From Armatimonadota bacterium (GTDB lineage Bacteria; Armatimonadota; Armatimonadia; Armatimonadales; Armatimonadaceae), in contig JAPLCP010000167.1 in the NCBI GenBank assembly GCA_026392155.1, positions 1 through 37,055 of the forward strand: DNA of 37,055 nt. Reading direction: 5' to 3'. The number at the start of each line of letters is the position of its first letter. Positions within the stretch are counted from its first letter, which is position 1. The notes under the pieces are model-generated. The model searched no databases. It was not told the origin of the DNA and saw nothing but the letters and a program-made list of their open reading frames with translations. Both the position numbers and the translations under genes were made by a program. Below, piece after piece: positions 29,797 through 37,055 of the stretch.

Positions 29797-30687
29797 CTAC
29801 CCAGATTCGTCGCGGGTGACGCGAAAGTAGTGGGCGAAAAATGCGTCCACATCGACGGATATCGCGATCTCATGCGGCCCGTTTTTCTCAGCTTGCCAGC
29901 GTGTCAGGCCCTCCAGTGGCCCTGGCTCCATCACAGGCGTGACCGTACCACTCTGATAGGTGCACAGCTCGGGGGCAAAAAGCAGCGCGGCGGCCAGTGG
30001 GTCGTGGAAGGTGAGGTGGTCGGCGTGGTTGAACCAGACCTCCGCCATTCCCAGAGTTGCTGCAAGAGCTCCCCCCGCAGCCGCGAAGCGCTCCCGAACC
30101 GGCGCGGCGGGTAGCACGCACTTCAGGGTGACATCCAGCCCCACCGAGAGCAGCTTCCCCGTGCCATGCTTGTAGGTCAGCGCTGTAGCGATGGGGTCGA
30201 GAAGCGCATTCCACTCCCGCGCGCCCGGCCCGCCGTCGGTGAAGCGCCCGCACATTAAAACAATGCGCTTGAGTAGCCCCGGTAGCTCGGGATCGGCGGC
30301 AAAGAGTGTCCCGATATTGGTCAGAGGCCCCACGGCCAAGAGCGTGATCTCGCCGGGCCGCGAGCGAATCGCATTGCGCAGAAACTCCAGCGCCCCAAAG
30401 CCCGTCGGGTAGTCTTTTCGATGGGGCAGGCTCTTGATGGCGGCGTACTGCGCCACGCCCTGCGCGGTGCCGTGGAGCAGTGGCCCCGCAAGTCCTGCAT
30501 GAATGGGAATCTCCTCGCGTCCTGCCGCCCGGCAGATCACCTCACAGAGCGCGGCTCGCTTGGCTGTATCGCCGGTTGCCGTGGTGATGCCCACCAGCTC
30601 GCAGTCTTTCTGGCAGAGAAGATAGGCCAGCGCCACGGCATCGTCGATATCGTTGCCAATATCGGTGTCAAAGAGAACGGGGGTCAT
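29797..30687 (-). CDS. nucleoside hydrolase (IunH family)
   Basis: This 296-aa protein has the calcium-binding signature DTDIGNDIDDA (residues 7-17), which holds the ribose hydroxyls, VGPLTNIGTLF, and a late HDPLAAA with the calcium Asp. It splits ribonucleosides into base and ribose. The start ATG overlaps the thioredoxin-like gene stop (ATGA), so the two are co-translated. Specificity (pyrimidine or non-specific) cannot be read from sequence alone. Confidence 0.94.
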   Translation of the reverse strand: MTPVLFDTDIGNDIDDAVALAYLLCQKDCELVGITTATGDTAKRAALCEVICRAAGREEIPIHAGLAGPLLHGTAQGVAQYAAIKSLPHRKDYPTGFGALEFLRNAIRSRPGEITLLAVGPLTNIGTLFAADPELPGLLKRIVLMCGRFTDGGPGAREWNALLDPIATALTYKHGTGKLLSVGLDVTLKCVLPAAPVRERFAAAGGALAATLGMAEVWFNHADHLTFHDPLAAALLFAPELCTYQSGTVTPVMEPGPLEGLTRWQAEKNGPHEIAISVDVDAFFAHYFRVTRDESG

Positions 30688-31184
30688 CGCTTGGGAGCAG
30701 CCTTGGTGAAGGCATCCAGAATGGTCTGGCGCTTGGCATCACTCAGGCGTGGGGCAGTCTTCTTGAGCAGCTCACCAAAAGCGGCAATCTCCTCCGGAGC
30801 CGCCGGGCAGCCGATGTTCTGATCCTTGGGCATGACATTGGAGTCGGCGAGTTTCTTGCCTTTATCATCGAGAAAGACGAGAAAAGGCAGGCCGGACTTT
30901 GCCCCACCCATCGCCGTCATAAACTCGTTGCTTCCTGCATTCTCCAGCACTTTTTTAGGGCCATTCTCCAGGGCTACCAGCTCCACCATGACGTAGTTTT
31001 CTTCCAGAAGCGCCTTCACCTCAGGCTGCGCGATCACTTTCTCCAGCAGGCGGCACCAGCCGCACCACGACGCGCCAAAGTGAATAAAGACATTTTTCTT
31101 CTGCTTGCGGGCCGCCTTTGTCGCATCGCTAATAACAGTCTTGGTGGGCTTAGGAGCCGCCGCGGGCTTTTCCTGTCGAAACAT
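30684..31184 (-). CDS. thioredoxin-like protein (CGWC)
   Basis: This 166-aa protein has the active site WCGWC (Cys41, Cys44) after FIHFGAS, and the cis-Pro region SGLPFLVFLDDKG. A C-terminal extension (PAAPEEIAAFGELLKKTAPRL in parts) is helical. It lacks a clear signal peptide, although the first 30 residues are Lys/Ala/Pro-rich. It resembles thioredoxin_7/DUF255-like proteins that reduce disulfides. GGAGG lies about 9 nt before the ATG. It overlaps the nucleoside hydrolase gene by ATGA; the metabolic link is not obvious. Confidence 0.88.
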   Translation of the reverse strand: MFRQEKPAAAPKPTKTVISDATKAARKQKKNVFIHFGASWCGWCRLLEKVIAQPEVKALLEENYVMVELVALENGPKKVLENAGSNEFMTAMGGAKSGLPFLVFLDDKGKKLADSNVMPKDQNIGCPAAPEEIAAFGELLKKTAPRLSDAKRQTILDAFTKAAPKR

Positions 31185-31245
31185 TGAACTCTTCCTCCAG
31201 AGCCACCATTCGCGAAAAATCTCCTGAAACCCTCTTTCCGCACTG

Positions 31246-31259
31246 CCCTAAGCCTAGGG
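31246..31259. other. small dyad CCCTA-AGCC-TAGGG between divergent genes
   Basis: A perfect 5-bp inverted repeat in the 105-bp space between the thioredoxin-like gene and the 69-aa gene; a possible operator. Nothing else is clear in this gap. Confidence 0.3.
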
Positions 31260-31289
31260 AGTCTCTTAACCGAAAGAAAAGGCAAGAAA

Positions 31290-31499
31290 ATGAAGGTCAC
31301 AACACTTACCATAGATTATCAAGTCACCCGCTCGCGGGACTTCCAGTCCGTGCGGCTGGGCGGCTCGGTGGCGCTGGAGCTCACCGAGGGCGATGACAAG
31401 AAAGAGTGCTTAGAAAAAGCCCGCCGCTGGCTCGCCGGGCAGCTCAACGCCGCCGCCGATGAGGAGCTAGAGAACGTCCTCTTCGGCCCCCGGAAATGA
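31290..31499 (+). CDS. 69-aa hypothetical protein, first gene of protease-channel operon
   Basis: A small alpha/beta protein: two beta strands (KVTTLTIDYQVTRSRDF and SVRLGGSVALELTEGDD), then an amphipathic helix (KECLEKARRWLAGQLNAAADEE). No family is recognised with certainty; the pattern resembles small phage or DUF proteins that form dimers. The start follows AAGGCAAG-type purines. Its stop overlaps the protease start by ATGA, so the two products are probably made in fixed ratio, suggesting an inhibitor, adaptor or sensor for the protease. That link is inferred. Confidence 0.8.
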   Translation: MKVTTLTIDYQVTRSRDFQSVRLGGSVALELTEGDDKKECLEKARRWLAGQLNAAADEELENVLFGPRK

Positions 31500-32413
31500 T
31501 CGTCTTTGGTGGCGACGGGCGCAATCTCGCTCCGCCGCCCGATGCCCCCCGCCGCGCCTGCTGGGACTTGCAGGGCGAGTGGGGCAACTTTCTCGGCACG
31601 CCTGTCGCGGCCCGCTGGTTTCTCACGGCGACCCATGTCGGCGGCCAGCCCGGCGACACATTTCGCATTGGCAATAAACCCTACACGGCGATTTTGAGCC
31701 AAACCATTCCTGGCACCGATATCGCGCTCTGGCGCGTGGACAGGGCTTTTCCCCGCTGGGCGACGCTCTGCGAAGGCGATGAAGTGGGGCGTGAGGCGCT
31801 GTACTTTGGTCGGGGAACAGCGCGTGGCCTGGAGCTTCCGGGCAAGGGCTGGCGCTGGGGGCCGATCGACCATAAGCAGAGCTGGGGCACGAACAAAATC
31901 GAGCGAGTCTTTACCAGTAAGCCCTACGGTGAGCTGCTCTTTGCGACTTTCGATAAAAATGCCGGCCCCGATGAAGCCACGCTCTCGGATGGCGACAGCG
32001 GCGGTGGGGTCTTTGTCAAAAGCCGCGAGGGCAAGTGGCGACTGGCGGGCCTCAACCACGACATCAACCCCGGCGACGATGGGATAGATCGCTTCTACAG
32101 CACCACGGGGCGCAAAGACGAGCTCTTCCGCGCCGCCCTCTACGACGGTCGTGGGCTCTTTCTGGGCACACCCGAAACGCTCAAGCTACTCGCAGACAAC
32201 AGACCGCTTCCCACCGTCATTGCCGCACAACGGCTCTCTACCTATCTTCCTGCCATCCAGAGAATCCTTGCTCGCCCCGACAGTGCTTGGCCCACCCAGC
32301 CCGCACTGCTCGAAACGCGCCTGGCAAAGCGCGGCGGTGTGGCCCTTGCGGGAGCCAGCGTGCTCGGTTTGGCCGCCTACACGATCTACCGGAGCTGCCG
32401 TCGGGTATCCTGA
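31496..32413 (+). CDS. trypsin-like serine protease with C-terminal membrane anchor
   Basis: This 305-aa protein has the chymotrypsin-fold triad in order: His47 (TATHVGG), Asp75 (GTDIALWRV) and Ser168 (SDGDSGGGVF). No N-terminal signal peptide is present, while residues ~281-298 form one hydrophobic helix followed by a basic tail (RSCRR), so it is probably tail-anchored with the protease in the cytoplasm, or exported by another route. It overlaps the 69-aa gene (ATGA) and lies 5 nt before the ion-channel gene. A cytoplasm-facing trypsin fold next to a channel is an unusual combination. Confidence 0.85.
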   Translation: MIVFGGDGRNLAPPPDAPRRACWDLQGEWGNFLGTPVAARWFLTATHVGGQPGDTFRIGNKPYTAILSQTIPGTDIALWRVDRAFPRWATLCEGDEVGREALYFGRGTARGLELPGKGWRWGPIDHKQSWGTNKIERVFTSKPYGELLFATFDKNAGPDEATLSDGDSGGGVFVKSREGKWRLAGLNHDINPGDDGIDRFYSTTGRKDELFRAALYDGRGLFLGTPETLKLLADNRPLPTVIAAQRLSTYLPAIQRILARPDSAWPTQPALLETRLAKRGGVALAGASVLGLAAYTIYRSCRRVS

Positions 32414-32418
32414 AGGGC

Positions 32419-33522
32419 ATGCGCATCGCTCTGGCTCTGCTCTGTCTCCTGGTGATCGGAAGTGTCCTGCTCGAAGCCTTCGAGGGGCTCGTGCTTCCCC
32501 GGCGCATCAGCCGCCCGCTCCGAGCGGTTCGCCTCTTTTATGTCGCCCTCTGGAAGAGCTGGCGCAGTATCGGGCGGCGCTTGCGGCCCGGCATCCGTGA
32601 CGACTGGTTTGCGGTCTATGGCCCGTTCTCGGTGCTGGCGCTGTTTATCGGCTGGGGAATGCTCTTGGTCTTCGCCTTCGCAGGCCTCGGCTGGTCGCTC
32701 CGCCTGCCCATCAGCGCCCCAGAGCCGACCGTCACGTTTGCGACCTATCTCTACCTCTCGGCCACGACTTTCATCACGCTTGGCTTTGGCGATGTCGCCC
32801 CGCGCACCAGCCTTGCCCGCGCCATCACAGACTGCGAGGCCGCGCTCGGTTTTGGTTTTCTCGCCATTGTGATCGCCTACCTGCCCGTGCTCTACCAAGC
32901 CTTCGCCAAGCGCGAAGTCGAGATCGGGATGCTCGATGCCCGCGCCTCCACGCCCCCGAGTGCGGGAGAGCTTCTCAAGCGCATCGGCGGCTGCCCCGAC
33001 CTCGGCGACCTCAAAGACACGCTCAAGAACTGGGAGCGCTGGTCCGCCGAGCTGCTCGAAAGCCATCTTTCCTACCCCTCCCTCATGTACTGGCGCTCCC
33101 AGCACGACCGGCAGAGCTGGCTGGGAACCCTCACGACGATCCTGGATACCTGCGCCCTGATTATCGCCACCCAGCAAAAAAGCGCCCTGCTCTACCAGGC
33201 GCGCCTGACCTTCGCGATGGCCCGCCACGCCGCCGTGGACCTGCGCCTCGCATTGAATCGAACGCCCCTCACGCCGGATCGGCTCCCCGAAGCTGAGCAA
33301 GAAGCGCTCTTCACGCTCCTCACCGATGCCGGAATGACGCTGGACACCTCGCCCGAAGCCCATGCGCACTTCCGCGAGCTCCGCGCCCTCTACGAACCGC
33401 ATCTCGCTGCGCTGGCCCAGTGGCTAGAGCTCTCGCTCCCGACCATCGCCCCCAACCCCCACGCCCACGACCACTGGCGCATGAGCACCGATCCCTCGGG
33501 GCACTTTTTCAATATCGGGTGA
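32419..33522 (+). CDS. ion channel protein (two-TM K+ channel type) with cytoplasmic domain
   Basis: This 367-aa protein has an N-terminal hydrophobic helix (3-22), a TM at ~68-92, a pore helix with filter TLGFGD (residues 120-125; ATTFITLGFGD), and a TM at ~136-160, all matching Ion_trans_2 potassium channels. The filter GFGD differs from the usual GYGD by Phe, as in some known channels. Residues 161-367 are a soluble helical domain without a recognisable RCK or cNMP fold, so the gating ligand is unknown. It is the third gene of the operon. The stop is in a hairpin at 33519-33549. Confidence 0.88.
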   Translation: MRIALALLCLLVIGSVLLEAFEGLVLPRRISRPLRAVRLFYVALWKSWRSIGRRLRPGIRDDWFAVYGPFSVLALFIGWGMLLVFAFAGLGWSLRLPISAPEPTVTFATYLYLSATTFITLGFGDVAPRTSLARAITDCEAALGFGFLAIVIAYLPVLYQAFAKREVEIGMLDARASTPPSAGELLKRIGGCPDLGDLKDTLKNWERWSAELLESHLSYPSLMYWRSQHDRQSWLGTLTTILDTCALIIATQQKSALLYQARLTFAMARHAAVDLRLALNRTPLTPDRLPEAEQEALFTLLTDAGMTLDTSPEAHAHFRELRALYEPHLAALAQWLELSLPTIAPNPHAHDHWRMSTDPSGHFFNIG

Positions 33523-33549
33523 TCGCCCCGCTCCAACCGGGGCGATCAC
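33519..33549. terminator. bidirectional hairpin between channel and 33551 gene
   Basis: GTGATCGCCCCG (33519-33530), loop CTCCAAC, CGGGGCGATCAC (33538-33549): a perfect 12-bp stem. The channel TGA is in its left arm and the minus-strand gene TAA stop is 1 nt to its right. No T-run follows, so it is a hairpin of uncertain termination strength. Confidence 0.6.
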
Positions 33550-33550
33550 G

Positions 33551-35308
33551 TTACACCTCAAACTCTCTTTCTTCCACTTGTACCGACTGCTCCAGCGGCT
33601 TGCCGTCGAGGCTGCGGCGTACTCGCCAGGCGCGTTGGGAAAACGCCACTGTTCCGACCCGAAGCGCGTCGTGGGCTTCAAACTGCGGGTGGCGGACGTA
33701 GAACCCGCCGGGAGGAAGCAGAAACTCGTCGGTTTCGTAGTTGTCCTCACGGAAATTAGCGACCACACGAGTACCGTCGGTGTAGAGCGTCTCTTGCACC
33801 TGCCGATCCGGTGTCAGAAAACGGTGCGACTTGAGAAACGCCGCGAAGGTAAGCTGGTGCAGTGGACAGAGAATCGCGAGGGCAGCGGCAAGGAACCCCT
33901 CACCGATAGGCTCAAGAACGGTTCCCAAAGTGATCAGAGGAGCATCGAGGAAGAGAAGTTGTCGGGGGAATAGAAAAGGATTGGCAGCACGGCTCGTATA
34001 GGCCACCGAGGAAAAGGTCACGATGGCATCTCTCCAGACCACAGCATGGGAGAGACAACTGTCAAACTGCCAACAGAAATCTGTGGTTGTGGCCATCCAG
34101 TCATTGAGTCCCCCCGTTATCAAGGAAAATTGCGTTTGTAGCTCTCTGACTTCTCGCAGACGCTGCTCCATCTCTTCCCAAGAGCCGTCTGGGTGTCCCA
34201 TGAGGCCATTGTAGCTAGCTGCGCTGACCAGCTCCATCCCCGCCTCGCGCCAGGCCGCGACGCGAGGTTCTTGATAGTGGGGCGTATATGAAAGGGGTTC
34301 GTCACTACCAATGGAAACGGTTCCCCACATCCGCCACCCCGCTGACTGCCAGGCATGGATCAGTTCTACCTCTTGTTCTGCGGTGAGCCCAAGCCACTGG
34401 GGAAGCATCACGATCGGCTTTGGGAACTCGTGTACTCTCTGCCACCTTGCAGGTAGCGCGAGGAGTGTCCCCTCCGGTATCTCTTGCTTCGGGATCGGTG
34501 TGATGGGACTAATGGCGACTGCTCCAAGGAGTGACTCTAGCTGGGGGCGTTCCCGCATTCGCATCCGTAGGGTGCGGTGATGACGCTCCCCAACCAGCTT
34601 ATCCCGGTAGGCTTTGCAGATGGCAACCCCATCTCCCTTGGGTAAGACAACGATTCGAATATCCAGCCGTCGCCGCTCCGGGTCGCGCTGGTACTCCCAG
34701 TTAAAGGCCATCCCAGACTTTGGATAGCTCACTCGTGCCGTGGCGTAGGCGGAGTCCGTGAGGAGTGCCAAGGCACTTTCCCGGCGTACGGCTCCGAGAA
34801 AGGGCATTCGAAGCGTGTACCAGATACTCCCAGCAATCTCATGGGACGGCTCAGCCTCTTCCCAGAAAAGATGCTCCGGCCACTGGTCATCCCCCGTTGG
34901 CCAAAAAAGATACTCCCCCTCGGTGCAAACCGACGCCAGCCCCGGCAGGAGTCCCACGCGTTCCAGTAGGTGCGTCTTACTATCGCGGCTGGCCTCAACT
35001 GTGAGCTGGATGTCTTTAGAGCCACAGATGAGATAGATGTCAATCGGGACGCCGCCTGGTGCATCGAGGCCCAGCAAGATGCGCTTGCCCGCCGCGCCCA
35101 TCTTCTCGGCGATGCTGATGAGCTTGCACTCGCCAAAATCCGTTCGGGTGACTGCGCCCGTTGCGCGGTCTTTGAGCTCAATCCAGCCCAGCGAGAGCGC
35201 CGTGGCCCAGACGGTCTTGGTGACGGTCTCGGTGAGCGAGTAGGTCAGGTTGGTGCGATCTAAAACAAACTCATAGTCGCCAAACGCAATCCGAAAGAGG
35301 GTATTCAC
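33551..35308 (-). CDS. large uncharacterised protein, possible glycoside-hydrolase-like
   Basis: This 585-aa protein starts at GTG 35308, 6 nt after a minus-strand TACACT. No signal peptide. The N-terminal half is beta-rich (residues ~1-240); the middle has WGTVSIGSDEP, PIVMLPQWLGLT and WREAGMELVSAASYN, compatible with a TIM barrel; the end has ANFREDNYETDEFLLPPGGFYVRHP, typical of C-terminal beta domains of glycosidases that act on glycans (read in parts ANFREDNYE and LPPGGFYVRHP). It is reminiscent of DUF5696-like or GH101/GH129-like proteins, but I cannot confirm a family or name catalytic acids. Confidence 0.82.
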   Translation of the reverse strand: MNTLFRIAFGDYEFVLDRTNLTYSLTETVTKTVWATALSLGWIELKDRATGAVTRTDFGECKLISIAEKMGAAGKRILLGLDAPGGVPIDIYLICGSKDIQLTVEASRDSKTHLLERVGLLPGLASVCTEGEYLFWPTGDDQWPEHLFWEEAEPSHEIAGSIWYTLRMPFLGAVRRESALALLTDSAYATARVSYPKSGMAFNWEYQRDPERRRLDIRIVVLPKGDGVAICKAYRDKLVGERHHRTLRMRMRERPQLESLLGAVAISPITPIPKQEIPEGTLLALPARWQRVHEFPKPIVMLPQWLGLTAEQEVELIHAWQSAGWRMWGTVSIGSDEPLSYTPHYQEPRVAAWREAGMELVSAASYNGLMGHPDGSWEEMEQRLREVRELQTQFSLITGGLNDWMATTTDFCWQFDSCLSHAVVWRDAIVTFSSVAYTSRAANPFLFPRQLLFLDAPLITLGTVLEPIGEGFLAAALAILCPLHQLTFAAFLKSHRFLTPDRQVQETLYTDGTRVVANFREDNYETDEFLLPPGGFYVRHPQFEAHDALRVGTVAFSQRAWRVRRSLDGKPLEQSVQVEEREFEV

Positions 35309-35314
35309 GTAAGG

Positions 35315-35320
35315 AGTGTA
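35315..35320 (-). promoter_or_regulatory. -10 box TACACT (GCGGTACACT), leaderless
   Basis: Minus-strand TACACT preceded by GCGG ends 6 nt before GTG 35308. Confidence 0.6.
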
Positions 35321-35330
35321 CCGCCTAGAG

Positions 35331-35353
35331 CACCGCCGATCAGAACGGCGGTG
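35331..35353. other. hairpin CACCGCCG/CGGCGGTG upstream of the 33551 gene
   Basis: A perfect 8-bp stem with loop ATCAGAA; no T-run, so not a clear terminator. It lies just behind the -10 box, near where a -35 element or regulator would bind. Confidence 0.45.
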
Positions 35354-35356
35354 CTG

Positions 35357-35454
35357 GAGAGCCTACGGCTACGAAGGGCCACCCCGGGGGTACCCGGCCC
35401 ATATTCAGATTAATGGCCCGAAGCGGCCTTTGTAGCGGAGCCTGCGACGCTCTC
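35357..35454. repeat. imperfect ~98-bp palindromic unit in the 33551-35468 gene gap
   Basis: Outer arms GAGAGC and GCTCTC, inner arms GGCTACGAAGG and CCTTTGTAGC (imperfect), and core GGGCCA/TGGCCC form a nested palindrome. This fills most of the 159-bp intergenic space and looks like another REP-type element. Confidence 0.5.
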
Positions 35455-35455
35455 A

Positions 35456-35482
35456 AGCCACCCCGCTCTAACCGGGGTGGCT
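35456..35482. terminator. hairpin at the 3' end of the GMC oxidoreductase gene
   Basis: AGCCACCCCG (35456-35465), loop CTCTAAC, CGGGGTGGCT (35473-35482): a perfect 10-bp stem. The gene's TAG stop is in the loop and its last residues (SHPG) in the stem. Stem base and loop match the hairpin at 33519-33549 (CCCCG-CTCYAAC-CGGGG). Confidence 0.6.
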
Positions 35483-37054
35483 CAGATGCGCTCCCAGCCG
35501 GAACGCGAGGGCGAAGATGGTGAGCACGGGGTTGAAGCCGCCATTGGTGACGTGGACGCTGCCATCGCTGACAAAGACATTCTCAAAGCCATGGACGCGC
35601 CCGTTGCGATCCACGACGCCCGCACTGGGATCGTCGCTCATGCGGCAGGTGCCCGCCTGGTGCTGGCCGCCAGAGAGAGAGGGAGTGGTCGGAGGGCCGC
35701 CCCAGATTTGTTTCGCGCCCGACGCTTGCAGCCACTCGACCGCTTTTTTCTGCAAAAACTGCCCCGTGCGGATCGTCTCCGGGTGCGTGGTTCCACTAAG
35801 CCGTGCGACCGGCAGGCCCCAGCGGTCTTTCACCGCCGGGTCGAGCGTGACTCTTGCATCGGGGGAGGGAGTGTCCTGCACGGGGCCTTTGATATCCGAG
35901 AGATGGCGGTAGTTTTGGCGCAGCCAGTCCTTCGCCTCTTTTCCCCAGGTCGGCACACCCGGCGCACGGTAGCGCTTCCAGGCGATAATCGGCAGCAGGA
36001 TAAACTCATCGGCGAGCATCCCACCGCCAATAACCCCCTCGTTGCCGTGGCTCCACTCCGTCGTGGCCGTTGTGACGCCCGGCCCGAGGCCGTCCCAGAT
36101 CTCATCGGGGAAGAGCGCAGTGGCCCCGACATAGACATGCCCTTGCAGGTGCCGCCCGACCTGATCGTTGCCGATTCCTGAGAGCTGTAAGAGCCGCGCC
36201 GACTCAATGGCGCCCGCCGCGACCACGATTTGTTCCGCCGTTGCTGTCTTGGCCTCGTCGCCCACAAAGTACGTCACGCCGCTGGCACGCTTGCCATCGT
36301 GCTCGATCTTGGCCGCCATCGCGCCGGTATGTAAGAAAAGCCTTCCCGTGAGCTTTCCACGCGCAATCAGCGTGTTCTGCGAGCCATTTTTCGCGTCCAC
36401 GGGACAGGCAAACCCGACGCAGTGCTGACAGCGGGTGCACGCAGGCCGCCCCAGATACTCGGTCGAGTTGATCGCCAGCGGCACGGGCAGCGTCCGCCAG
36501 CCCAGCGCCTCCGCGCCTTTTCGGTACATCGTGCCTTGCTTGGTGACCGCCATTGGGGGCATGGGGTAGTCGTGTTTGTACTCCGGCAAGTGAAACATTG
36601 CCTGAGAGCTTCCGCACACCCCGATCTCGTGCTCCGCTTGCTCGTAGAACGGCGCGAGCTCTTGGTAGTCAATTGGCCAGTCTGCCAGCGACGAGCCTTC
36701 GGGGACGCCGTAAGTAGAAGCCATCTTAAAATCTAGCGGATGAAAGCGCCACGCCTGCGCCCCGTAGACCCGCGTCCCGCCGCCGACAGTCGCCGCATTG
36801 GCATGGTAGCCCCCGTCCCAAGGCGCGACCGTGCGCGTGTTGGCGACCCGTGGATGATCGCTATCTGGCCCCGCGTTGTGGCCATAGTGTGAGAGCCGCT
36901 GGTTTCGCAGATGATCCCGCCCCACTTCCTCAAAGCTCGGCTCGCCGCCGCGCTCTAAGAGCAGCACCCGCCGTCCTGCTTCGGCAAGCAAGCCCGCTGT
37001 CACCCCGCCGCCCGCGCCGGAGCCAATCACGATCACGTCGTAGTCAAACTTCAT
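35468..37054 (-). CDS. GMC-family FAD oxidoreductase
   Basis: This 528-aa protein starts at ATG 37054, one base from the window edge, with an FAD motif YDVIVIGSGAGGGVTAGLLA (20 residues). The C-terminal GMC pair is present: His in GGQHQAGTCRM and Asn in VTNGGFNPVLTIFALA. A Cys-rich segment CTRCQHCVGFACP near the middle resembles that of the membrane gluconate/sorbitol dehydrogenase branch and suggests an alcohol dehydrogenase feeding the respiratory chain instead of an oxidase. No signal peptide is visible. A gamma subunit (gluconate dehydrogenase subunit 3 type), often upstream, would lie outside the window. The stop is in a hairpin loop. Confidence 0.92.
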   Translation of the reverse strand: MKFDYDVIVIGSGAGGGVTAGLLAEAGRRVLLLERGGEPSFEEVGRDHLRNQRLSHYGHNAGPDSDHPRVANTRTVAPWDGGYHANAATVGGGTRVYGAQAWRFHPLDFKMASTYGVPEGSSLADWPIDYQELAPFYEQAEHEIGVCGSSQAMFHLPEYKHDYPMPPMAVTKQGTMYRKGAEALGWRTLPVPLAINSTEYLGRPACTRCQHCVGFACPVDAKNGSQNTLIARGKLTGRLFLHTGAMAAKIEHDGKRASGVTYFVGDEAKTATAEQIVVAAGAIESARLLQLSGIGNDQVGRHLQGHVYVGATALFPDEIWDGLGPGVTTATTEWSHGNEGVIGGGMLADEFILLPIIAWKRYRAPGVPTWGKEAKDWLRQNYRHLSDIKGPVQDTPSPDARVTLDPAVKDRWGLPVARLSGTTHPETIRTGQFLQKKAVEWLQASGAKQIWGGPPTTPSLSGGQHQAGTCRMSDDPSAGVVDRNGRVHGFENVFVSDGSVHVTNGGFNPVLTIFALAFRLGAHLSHPG

Positions 37055-37055
37055 G

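Noticed and set aside
35331-35353. Intrinsic terminator call for the CACCGCCG hairpin
   Set aside because: No T-run on either side, and it lies upstream of a gene start next to a -10 box, so termination is not supported.
1-37055. CRISPR arrays, tRNA or rRNA genes
   Set aside because: No regularly spaced repeats, no cloverleaf-like sequence and no rRNA signature were seen on either strand.

Overview
The window reads as a chromosomal segment of a GC-rich, free-living, polysaccharide- and peptide-degrading bacterium. Three things suggest Armatimonadota (an Armatimonas-like lineage) or a related poorly sampled phylum: the mix of Tat-exported DUF1501 and NHL-propeller proteins, Gfo/Idh and GMC oxidoreductases and GH43 enzymes; short GC-rich palindromes inserted in or at the ends of genes; and -10 boxes placed 6-9 nt before start codons. 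The phylum is inferred, because no rRNA or marker phylogeny is available here. The first ~300 bp are clearly more AT-rich than the rest.

Layout. 1-605: the 3' end of an ASPIC/UnbV gene and a Gly/Tyr-rich single-span membrane protein. 615-7617: a tightly overlapping operon of sugar-binding lipoprotein, two ABC permeases, two GH43 enzymes, a sialidase-fold protein and a beta-lactamase-fold hydrolase, probably for uptake and intracellular breakdown of arabino-oligosaccharides. 7614-9635: the metallophosphoesterase YmdB and RNase D. 9626-18166: a probable hydroxyproline catabolic region, with a GntR-type regulator, 1-pyrroline-4-hydroxy-2-carboxylate deaminase, an exported S9 prolyl peptidase, two aldo/keto reductases, 4-hydroxyproline 2-epimerase and an FAD D-amino-acid oxidase. 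18230-19357: a Tat-exported NHL propeller. 19383-20634: a REP-associated (Y1/HUH) transposase bracketed by palindromic elements, next to a frameshifted gene. 20679-24533: Gfo/Idh dehydrogenase, leucyltransferase Bpt, an orphan DUF1501 protein and a nuclease-like protein. 24547-26581: a MerR/GyrI regulator, a MazEF-type toxin-antitoxin pair and an unknown protein. 26609-31184: M28 peptidase, type II NADH dehydrogenase, an unknown, nucleoside hydrolase and a thioredoxin-like protein. 31290-33522: a tight operon of a 69-aa protein, a C-terminally anchored trypsin-like protease and a two-pore-helix ion channel. 33551-37054: a large uncharacterised protein and a GMC oxidoreductase.

The most striking observation is in the hydroxyproline region. 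The exported S9 peptidase (11417-13807) carries, between signal peptide and propeller, a domain resembling the beta domain of the human von Hippel-Lindau protein. The residues that bind hydroxyproline in human VHL (Trp88, Tyr98, Ser111, His115, Trp117) appear as Trp136, Tyr145, Thr158, His162 and Trp164. Its gene overlaps by ATGA that of a hydroxyproline-pathway deaminase, behind a perfect TTGACA-17-TATAAT promoter that carries a likely GntR operator. This suggests a bacterial hydroxyproline reader fused to a peptidase that liberates hydroxyproline from collagen- or extensin-like peptides for the adjacent pathway.

A second theme is genome architecture. Several unrelated palindromes sit inside genes in frame (permease, GntR linker, aldo/keto reductase) or supply the stop codons of convergent genes. 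Around ten genes have a TAnnnT box (often GCGGTAMAAT) 6-9 nt before the start codon, which predicts leaderless mRNAs.
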